DNA of 64,000 nucleotides from Kribbella sindirgiensis (GTDB lineage: Bacteria > Actinomycetota > Actinomycetes > Propionibacteriales > Kribbellaceae): NCBI RefSeq assembly GCF_004331435.1, contig NZ_SJKA01000005.1, positions 124,001-188,000 on the forward strand. The letters are read 5' to 3'. The notes beneath the pieces are model-generated. The model was not told the origin of the DNA and did no database searches. It worked only from the letters and a program-made list of their open reading frames with translations. The translations under genes and the position numbers were made by a program. This document shows positions 51,402-58,600 of the stretch, piece after piece; the stretch's first letter is position 1; each line of letters begins with the position of its first letter.

Positions 51402-52517
51402 GTGAGCGAGCGTACGTATCTGGACGCCGCGTCGGCCGAGCCGATGCACCCCGCGGCGCGGGAGATGTTGCTGTCGGCAGTGGATTCCGGATGGGCCGAT
51501 CCGGTGCGTCTGCACCACGAGGGCCGGACCGCGAGACTGCTGCTGGACAACGCCCGCGCGGTGCTCGCGGACGCGGTCGGCGTACGGCCGGACGAGCTGT
51601 ACCTGACCACCTCCGGTACGGCGGCGATCCAGGCCGGTCTGACAGCGGTACGGGCCGCACGCAGCCGGGTCGGGGCAACGATCGTGCACAGCGCGGTCGA
51701 GCACTCCGCCGTACTGCACACGGCTGGAGAGGCAGCGGCCGAGGTCGGCGTGGACAGGCTGGGGCGGGTAGAGCTGGCGGCCTTCACAGACACCGTACGG
51801 CGCCCTGGTGTGGCTGTGGCTGCGCTGCAGTCGGCGAACCACGAGGTGGGGACGCGTCAGCCGATCGAGGCAGCTGCTGAGGCGGCAGGCGACGTACCGC
51901 TGTTTGTTGACGCGTCCGCCTCGCTCGGGCACGACGTCGTACCCGCAGGCTGGTCGGTCCTGGCGGCCAGCGCGCACAAGTGGGGCGGACCGGCGGGTGT
52001 CGGGCTGCTGGCTGTGAAGAAGGGCACGCGGATCGCGCCGGCGTGGCCCATGGACGAGCGGGAGGACGGACTCTCCCCCGGCTTCCCGAACGTCCCCAAC
52101 GCGCTCGCCGCGGCCGCAGCGCTCCAGGCCAGGCTTGCTGAGGCCCTAGAGCTCGACAGACACCACCGGGCCTGGATCGACGAGGTACGTAGCCGCGTGG
52201 CCGCCGACATCCCTGATGTGGAAGTCGTAGGCGATGCAGACGACCGGCTGCCGCACATCCTCACGTTCTCCTGTCTCTATGTAGACGGTGAGGCACTGGT
52301 GACCGCACTGGACGCTGAGGGCTTCGCCGTCTCCAGTGGTTCCGCCTGTACGTCGAGCACGCTGCGGCCCTCGCATGTGCTGGCAGCGATGGGCGTACTG
52401 ACCCACGGCAACGTCCGTGTCTCTCTTGGGCGCGACACGACCCACGAGGAGGTGCAGCGGTTCTGTGCTGTGCTCCCAGGGCTGGTGCAGCGGATCCGGG
52501 CGGAGGTGGGGATGTGA
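51402..52517 (+). CDS. Cysteine desulfurase, NifS/IscS family
   Basis: A 371-residue PLP enzyme that takes sulfur from cysteine as a persulfide. YLDAASAEPMHP opens the fold; HSAVEHSAVL, SANHEVGTRQP (cofactor His/Asn region), the PLP lysine in ASAHKWGGP and the catalytic loop SSGSACTSS are all present. The short loop class suggests IscS/NifS rather than SufS. The tusA gene overlaps its end by 4 bp, so the sulfur is probably handed to TusA, for tRNA thiolation or cofactor synthesis. Probably leaderless. Confidence 0.88.
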   Translation: MSERTYLDAASAEPMHPAAREMLLSAVDSGWADPVRLHHEGRTARLLLDNARAVLADAVGVRPDELYLTTSGTAAIQAGLTAVRAARSRVGATIVHSAVEHSAVLHTAGEAAAEVGVDRLGRVELAAFTDTVRRPGVAVAALQSANHEVGTRQPIEAAAEAAGDVPLFVDASASLGHDVVPAGWSVLAASAHKWGGPAGVGLLAVKKGTRIAPAWPMDEREDGLSPGFPNVPNALAAAAALQARLAEALELDRHHRAWIDEVRSRVAADIPDVEVVGDADDRLPHILTFSCLYVDGEALVTALDAEGFAVSSGSACTSSTLRPSHVLAAMGVLTHGNVRVSLGRDTTHEEVQRFCAVLPGLVQRIRAEVGM

Positions 52518-52726
52518 ACGTCGACCTGGACTGCCGCGGCCTGCTCTGTCCACTCCCAGTGATCAAACTGGCCAAGACGCTACCGACCGTTGCCGTGGGC
52601 GACACGGTCACGGTGCTGGCAGACGACCCGGCTGCAGCGACCGACATCCCGGCGTGGTGCCGGATGCGCTCTCAGGAGCTGGTGTCGGCCGCAGAAAACC
52701 AGTACGTCGTGCGGCGGCTCTCCTGA
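52514..52726 (+). CDS. tusA: TusA-family sulfur carrier protein
   Basis: A 70-residue single-domain protein. The active-site block LDCRGLLCPLPVIKLAKTL contains the persulfide-carrying Cys in the family CPxP motif (CPLP). The second half DTVTVLADDPAAATDIPAW is also conserved. Size and motif are standard. It accepts sulfur from the overlapping desulfurase and passes it on; the recipient is not encoded nearby. Confidence 0.9.
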   Translation: MNVDLDCRGLLCPLPVIKLAKTLPTVAVGDTVTVLADDPAAATDIPAWCRMRSQELVSAAENQYVVRRLS

Positions 52727-52739
52727 CACACTGCGCCGC

Positions 52740-53294
52740 GTGACCGATTTCGCGTACAAGCCGACGCTGACCGGGGACCTGGTGATCCTGCGCCCCGTGG
52801 ACGAGTCCGACTACGAGGCGCTGGCCGCTGCCATGGACGACCCGGACGTCACCCGGCTGACCGGCAGCCACGGCGAGATCGGCGAGGAGCAGGCCCGTAC
52901 GTGGTACCGGACCCGCAAGGACCAGACCGACCGGCTGGACCTCGCCATCGTCGACAAGGCATCCGGTGCCGTCGTCGGTGAGGCCGTGCTGAACGACTGG
53001 GACCCGGACAACCAGTGCTGCAACTTCCGGATCCTGATCGGCCCGTCCGGCCAGGGCCGCGGCCTCGGCACCGAGGCGACCAGGCTGACAGTCGGCTACG
53101 GCATCGAGAAGCTCGGCCTGCACCGCATCAGCCTCGGCGTCTACGCGTTCAACCCCCGCGCCCAGCGCGCCTACGAGAAGGCCGGCTTCGTCGTCGAGGG
53201 CGTGTTCCGGGACGCGCTCCTGTGGGACGGCGAATGGGTCGACGAGATCATGATGTCCGTGCTGGCGTCGGAATGGATACCGTCTGAGGTGTGA
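52740..53294 (+). CDS. GNAT-family N-acetyltransferase (RimJ/RimL type)
   Basis: A 184-residue enzyme with GDLVILRPVDESDYEAL at the start, the acetyl-CoA loop SGQGRGLGTEATRL and the C-terminal NPRAQRAYEKAGFVVEG. It resembles RimJ/SpeG-like acetyltransferases; the acceptor may be a protein N-terminus, an antibiotic or a polyamine. GTG 52740 has no ribosome site. It overlaps the Sir2 gene by 4 bp, so the acetylase-deacetylase pair is translated together. Confidence 0.85.
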   Translation: MTDFAYKPTLTGDLVILRPVDESDYEALAAAMDDPDVTRLTGSHGEIGEEQARTWYRTRKDQTDRLDLAIVDKASGAVVGEAVLNDWDPDNQCCNFRILIGPSGQGRGLGTEATRLTVGYGIEKLGLHRISLGVYAFNPRAQRAYEKAGFVVEGVFRDALLWDGEWVDEIMMSVLASEWIPSEV

Positions 53295-54007
53295 TCGAGG
53301 CCGAACGCATTGCCGTCCTGACCGGAGCCGGGATCTCGACAGCGTCGGGGATCCCTGACTTTCGGGGGCCCCAGGGATTGTGGACGAAGAACCCGGCGGG
53401 GGAGGCGATGTTCGACATCGACGAGTACGTCGCCAGTCGCGACGTACGGGTGGCGACCTGGAAGCACCGGTTGGCCGTGCCGGCGTGGACGCTGGAGCCG
53501 AACCCGGGTCATCTCGCTCTGGTGGAACTGGAGCGCCAGGGCCGTCTGACCGGTCTGATCACGCAGAACGTCGACGGACTGCATCAGAAGGCCGGCTCGT
53601 CGCCTGAGCTGGTCCACGAGCTGCACGGCACGGTCTGGCACGTCGACTGCCTCCGGTGCGAGCGCCGCATCCCCATGGCCGACGTACTCCCCCGACTCGA
53701 GTCAGGCGACGAGGACCCGGCCTGCGAGGTGTGCGGCGGCATCCTGAAGTCCGCAACCGTCTCGTTCGGCCAGTCCCTGGACCGGGCTGTGCTTGACCGA
53801 GCTGTCGCGGCCGCTGAGTCAGCCGACCTCTTCCTGGCCATCGGCACCTCCCTGCAGGTCTACCCAGCCGCCGGGCTCTGCGACATCGCCCTCGCTGCCG
53901 GCAAACCCCTCATCATCCTCAACGCGGCCCCCACCCCCTACGACGACGAAGCCACCAGGATCCTCCGGACCCCGATCGAAACCACCCTCCCCGGCCTCGT
54001 CAGCTGA
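53291..54007 (+). CDS. Sir2-family NAD-dependent protein deacylase
   Basis: A 238-residue sirtuin: TGAGISTASGIPDFRGPQGLW (cited as GAGISTASGIPDFRG), QNVDGLHQKAG, catalytic His in HELHGT, and a zinc knuckle CLRC with CEVC. All active-site residues are present. The absence of the Tyr-Arg pair typical of class III (CobB) in the acyl pocket suggests a deacetylase rather than a desuccinylase, a weak inference. Overlaps the acetyltransferase gene by 4 bp and converges with the XRE gene by 8 bp. Confidence 0.9.
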   Translation: MIEAERIAVLTGAGISTASGIPDFRGPQGLWTKNPAGEAMFDIDEYVASRDVRVATWKHRLAVPAWTLEPNPGHLALVELERQGRLTGLITQNVDGLHQKAGSSPELVHELHGTVWHVDCLRCERRIPMADVLPRLESGDEDPACEVCGGILKSATVSFGQSLDRAVLDRAVAAAESADLFLAIGTSLQVYPAAGLCDIALAAGKPLIILNAAPTPYDDEATRILRTPIETTLPGLVS

Positions 54008-54845
54008 CCACCAGGTCGGCGAGCAGCCGGAGCGCCGCTTCGGAGGGCGAGTCCGGCTCGGCGTTGAAGACTGCGACGCGCTGGCCATCGTCGTCCGGCA
54101 GAACCATGAACTCGGTCATCAGTTCCATCCGGCCGACCAGAGGGTGCTGGTAGGCCCGTGTGGCGCCGCCGCAGTCGCCGACCGCGTGCGCGGCCCAGAG
54201 CGTCGCGAACTCCGGGCTCCCGAGCGTCAGTTCGCCGATGAGAGCGTTCAGTCCGGGGTCGCCCGTGCGCCGCCCTCCGATCAGCCTCAGGTCTGCCACC
54301 GTGGCGCGGGCCTTCTGCGTCCAATCGACGTACAGGTCACGGACATGTGCGTCGAGGAACAGCATTCGGGCGATGTTGGGACGGTCGTCGGGGCAGTCCG
54401 GTGCCTCGAGATCGAGATGACCGGCGAGCAGCGCGTGGGCCATCGGATTCCATCCGAGGACATCGAGGAAGCGGCCCATCACCAGGGCGGGCACACCTCC
54501 CATCGACTCGATCATCAGCCGGACGCCAGGCCGCACCCGCTCCGGACTCACCGGCCGGCGGCGCGTCTTCGGCTTCGGACGGGCCAGTGCGTAGAGATGG
54601 GCACGCTCGTCCTGGTCCAACCGCAGGACGCGCGCGACCGCGTCCAGTACAGCGTCCGAGGCGTTAGGGCTCAGCCCTTGTTCGAGACGGGTGTAGTAGC
54701 CGGCACTCACTCCCGCGAGCTGAGCGAGCTCCTCCCTGCGCAGACCGGGCACCCGGCGTCGTTCGCCGTACGACGGAAGTCCGGCGTCCTCTGGCTGTAG
54801 CCGCGCCCGCCGGGATCGCAGAAAGTCGCCGAGCTCTGGGGCCAT
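54000..54845 (-). CDS. XRE-type HTH regulator with MmyB-like domain (second copy)
   Basis: A 281-residue regulator of the same architecture as that at 16792: SRRARLQPEDAGLP, then GLRREELAQLAGVSAGYYTRLEQG, and a C-terminal MmyB-like domain with VLGWNPMAHALL, MLFLDAHVRDLYVDW and LWAAHAVGDCGG. It probably binds a hydrophobic ligand and represses the divergent SDR gene. ATG 54845 is preferred; GTG 54860 would add five residues. GACACT lies 7 bp upstream, so a leaderless start is possible. Confidence 0.85.
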   Translation of the reverse strand: MAPELGDFLRSRRARLQPEDAGLPSYGERRRVPGLRREELAQLAGVSAGYYTRLEQGLSPNASDAVLDAVARVLRLDQDERAHLYALARPKPKTRRRPVSPERVRPGVRLMIESMGGVPALVMGRFLDVLGWNPMAHALLAGHLDLEAPDCPDDRPNIARMLFLDAHVRDLYVDWTQKARATVADLRLIGGRRTGDPGLNALIGELTLGSPEFATLWAAHAVGDCGGATRAYQHPLVGRMELMTEFMVLPDDDGQRVAVFNAEPDSPSEAALRLLADLVVS

Positions 54846-54882
54846 GCATCCCAGTGTCACCGATCAGCGGCGGCTCAACCTG

Positions 54883-54900
54883 TACCTGCCAGGTGTACCT
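54883..54900. promoter_or_regulatory. Palindromic operator between XRE gene and SDR
   Basis: ACCTG-C-CAGGT (54884-54894) is a perfect dyad, followed directly by AGGTGTACCT (54891-54900), a second one. It resembles the AGGTA-N7-TACCT dyad beside the other MmyB-type regulator. Confidence 0.45.
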
Positions 54901-54949
54901 CCAGCAGAGGGCTGGGTCCGGCACGCCGCCGCATCGCAGCCTGGATCTC

Positions 54950-55555
54950 ATGAGGATTCTTGTGATCGGTGCCAGTGGAACCATCGGAAGCGCCGTCGCC
55001 GACGGTTTGGCCGCACGCCATCACGTCGTGCGCGCGTCGCGCCGGAGCCAGGTGCGCGTCGACATGGCGGATGCCGCGTCTGTCGGCGCGCTGTTCGAGG
55101 AGGCAGGCGAGGTGGACGCGGTTGTGTGCTGCGCGGCAAGCGGCGGACTGGCGCCGCTGGACACACCGTCCGATGACGACTTCTGGCGTGGCCTCGACGG
55201 GAAGCTCATCGGCCAGGTCAACCTGCTGCGGCGGGCGCTCCCCTACGTGCGCGACGGCGGATCGGTCACGCTCACCAGCGGCCGGTTCGCCGCGCCTGTC
55301 GTCGGCAGCTCACTCGCGTATCTGGTGAACACAGGTCTGGAGGCGTTCGTGTACGCCGCGGCGATCGAGATGCCCCGGGGCGTTCGCCTGAACGTCGTCA
55401 GCCCCGGGTGGGTCCGGGAAACCCTTGTCCGCTTGGGCATGGAGCCGGCGGACGGCACTCCCGCGGCTGAGGTCGCCCGGATCTATCTGGACGCAGTGGA
55501 GGGCACCGCCAACGGCCGAACGCTCACAGTCAGCGAAGGCGTGACCTTACCGTGA
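54950..55555 (+). CDS. Short-chain dehydrogenase, compact SDR (YwnB/fabG-like)
   Basis: A 201-residue protein with an N-terminal cofactor motif ILVIGASGTIGSAVADGL and SRRSQVRVDMAD. The catalytic Tyr-x3-Lys is not intact: the aligned place reads SSLAYLVNTGLEAF with Tyr but Asn-Thr-Gly instead of Lys. Such short SDRs occur in many actinobacteria beside MmyB-type regulators. Activity is uncertain. Start ATG 54950 is the first giving a proper Rossmann N-terminus. Confidence 0.75.
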   Translation: MRILVIGASGTIGSAVADGLAARHHVVRASRRSQVRVDMADAASVGALFEEAGEVDAVVCCAASGGLAPLDTPSDDDFWRGLDGKLIGQVNLLRRALPYVRDGGSVTLTSGRFAAPVVGSSLAYLVNTGLEAFVYAAAIEMPRGVRLNVVSPGWVRETLVRLGMEPADGTPAAEVARIYLDAVEGTANGRTLTVSEGVTLP

Positions 55556-55589
55556 CTTTTGAGGCCTCCTCAGGGTAAAAGGTGGCGGC

Positions 55590-55595
55590 TAGCGT
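55590..55595 (+). promoter_or_regulatory. TAGCGT -10 element of the amylase-pullulanase gene
   Basis: TAGCGT 33 bp before the GTG at 55628. Unlike other copies, it leaves room for a leader with a ribosome site (GGGGAGGGG). Confidence 0.45.
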
Positions 55596-55627
55596 CCCCG
55601 GCAGGGTGAGTCGGCGGGGAGGGGCAC

Positions 55628-58600
55628 GTGATGCGCGGGTTCAGGCGTTTGACTGCAGGTTTGACCGCGGCCGCGGTGGTCGTACTCGGATTGGGTACGG
55701 CGGCACCGGCTCCGGCTCAGGTGGCGGCGGATCGGGTGATCACCGTCGCGGGCTCGTTGCAGAGCGAGCTGGGGTGCGCGGCTGACTGGGATCCGGGGTG
55801 CGACGCGACCAGTCTCGGGGCGAGTGCGCCGTACACGAAGGTGTTCGACGTGCCGGCGGGGTCGTACGAGTTCAAGGTCACGGTCAACAGGAGCTGGGAC
55901 GAGAACTACGGCGCCGGCGGTGTGCTGAACGGCACCAACATCCCGTTGCGGATCGAAGGTCCGGCGAAGCTGCAGTTCAGTTACAACGACACTAGTCACG
56001 TTGTGACTGTGGCGCCGGTGGATCTCGCCGGGCCGACGGTGACGGCCGCGGACAAGGCGCTCGCGACGCAGAGCCTGCGCCCGGACCTCACCAAGGAACG
56101 GTTCTACTTCCTGATGGCGGACCGGTTCGCGAACGGCGACACGTCGAACGACGCCGGCGGACTCAGCGGCGACCGGCTGCAGACCGGGCTGGACCCGAAG
56201 GACAAGGGCTTCTACCACGGCGGCGACCTGGCCGGAGTGATCCAGAAGCTCGACTACATCAAGTCGCTCGGCACGACGTCGATCTGGCTGACCCCGTCGT
56301 TCAAGAACCAGCCGGTGCAGGGCGCCGGTACCAACGCGAGCGCCGGGTACCACGGGTACTGGATCACCGACTTCACCCAGATCGATCCGCACCTGGGCAC
56401 CAACGCCGACATGCAGCGGCTGATCGACCTCGCGCACCGCAAGGGCATGAAGGTCTTCTTCGACATCATCACCAACCACACCGCGGACGTGATCGACTAC
56501 CAGTCCGGCCAGTACGGCTACATCCCGAAGTCCACGTCGCCGTACAAGGATGCCCAGGGCAACGTGTTCGACGACAAGCAGTACGCCGGCGGCGACACGT
56601 TCCCGCAGCTGGACGCGAGGACGTCGTTCCCGAACGTCCCGGTCTTCCGGACCCCGGCCGACGCGAACCTGAAGGTGCCGGCCTGGCTGAACGACCCGAC
56701 GCTGTACCACAACCGCGGCGACTCGACGTTCGCCGGTGAGAGCGCGGAGTACGGCGACTTCGTCGGGCTGGACGACCTGTTCACCGAGCAGCCGAAGGTC
56801 CGGGACGGGATGATCGACGTCTACAGGACGTGGGCCGAGCTCGGGATCGACGGGTTCCGGATCGACACCGTGAAGCACGTGAACCTCGAGTTCTGGCAGA
56901 AGTTCTCGCCCGCGATCCTGGCGGCTGCTCGCGGGGCCGGGTCGAAGGACTTCTTCATGTTCGGCGAGGTCTTCGACGCGAACCCGCAGTTCATGTCGAC
57001 GTACACCACCAAGGGCGCGCTGCAGGCGACGCTCGACTTCGGGTTCCAGCAGAGCGCGGTCGCGTACGCGAAGGGCGACCCCAGTACCAAGCTGCAGGAC
57101 TTCTATGCCGACGACGACTACTACACCGACACGGACTCGAACGCGTACGAGCTGCCGACGTTCCTCGGCAACCACGACATGGGGCGCGTCGGCACGTTCC
57201 TGAAGCAGGGCGGCGCGGCCGGTCAGGACCTGCTCGCCCGGGACAAGCTGGCGCACTCGCTGATGTACCTCACCCGCGGCCAGCCCGTCATCTACTACGG
57301 CGACGAGCAGGGCTTCACGGGCCCGGGTGGTGACAAGGACGCGCGGCAGGACATGTTCGCGACCCAGACCGACGAGTACGCGGACGACGAGGTCGTCGAC
57401 GGCAGCGGGACGACGACGATCGGCAAGAAGGACCGGTACGACGTCAACTCGCCGATGTACAAGCACATCGCGGAGCTGGCGAAGCTGCGCGCCAAGTACC
57501 CGGCCCTGTCCGACGGGCGACAGGTGCACCGGTACGCGTCCAAGACCAACGGCCTGTACGCGTTCAGTCGGCTCGGCAGTGACAACGTCGAGTACCTGGT
57601 GGTCGCGAACAACACGAAGACAGCGGCCGCTGCGACGGTGGCGACGTACGGACCGAACACGTGGCTCAAGCCGGTGTACGGCGGCTCCAAGTCGCTGAAG
57701 ACCGACCGTGAGGGCAGGGTGGCCGTTAGTCAGGCTCCCTTGTCCGTCACGGTGTACCAGGCCCAGACCAAGGTCCCGCCGCGCGCCAAGGCGCCCACTG
57801 TCTACATGAGCTCGCCGGAGGCCGGTGCCACGGTCGGTGGGCGCGCTGAGATCGCTGCGGCGGTCCCCGCGAACACACCGGTGACCGTGACGTTCGGCTA
57901 CCGGCCTGTGGGTACGACGGCGTGGCAGCGGCTCGGTGCCGACGACAACGCGCCGTACCGCGTCTTCCACGACGTGTCCGGGCTGGCCAAGGGCACGCTG
58001 CTCGAGTACCGCGCCGTACTGCGGGATGCCTCGGGCAACTACTCGGTGTCCGGGTCGTACGGCGTGGTTGGCGACGCTGCTGCACCGGGTGGCGGCGGTG
58101 GCGGGACAGGTCCCGTCGTACAGCCGGCCAACGTGTCTGTCCCGGGCGATCACAACAGCGAGATGGGCTGCCCCGCGGACTGGTCGCCGGACTGTGAGCA
58201 GGCACAGCTGACGCTGGACACCAAGGACAAGGTCTGGAAGGGCACGTTCACGGGCCTGGCCGGTGAGCACGCCTACAAGGCCGCCATCAACAAGACCTGG
58301 GACGAGAACTACGGCGCGGGCGGTGTCGCGAACGGCGCGAACATCTCCTACACCGGCCCCAGCGGACCTGTCACCTTCTACTACGAGCACGGGCGGCACT
58401 ACGTGACGTCCAGCGCGCAGGGGCCGATCATCACGGCGCCCGGGTCGTTCCAGACCGCACTGGGCTGTCCGACCGACTGGGATCCCTCCTGCATGCGACC
58501 CTGGTTGACCGACGAGGACGGCGACGGGACCTACACGTGGTCCACCAGCGAGCTGAAGGCGGGCAACTATGAGGCGAAGGTGGCGCACAACCTGTCCTGG

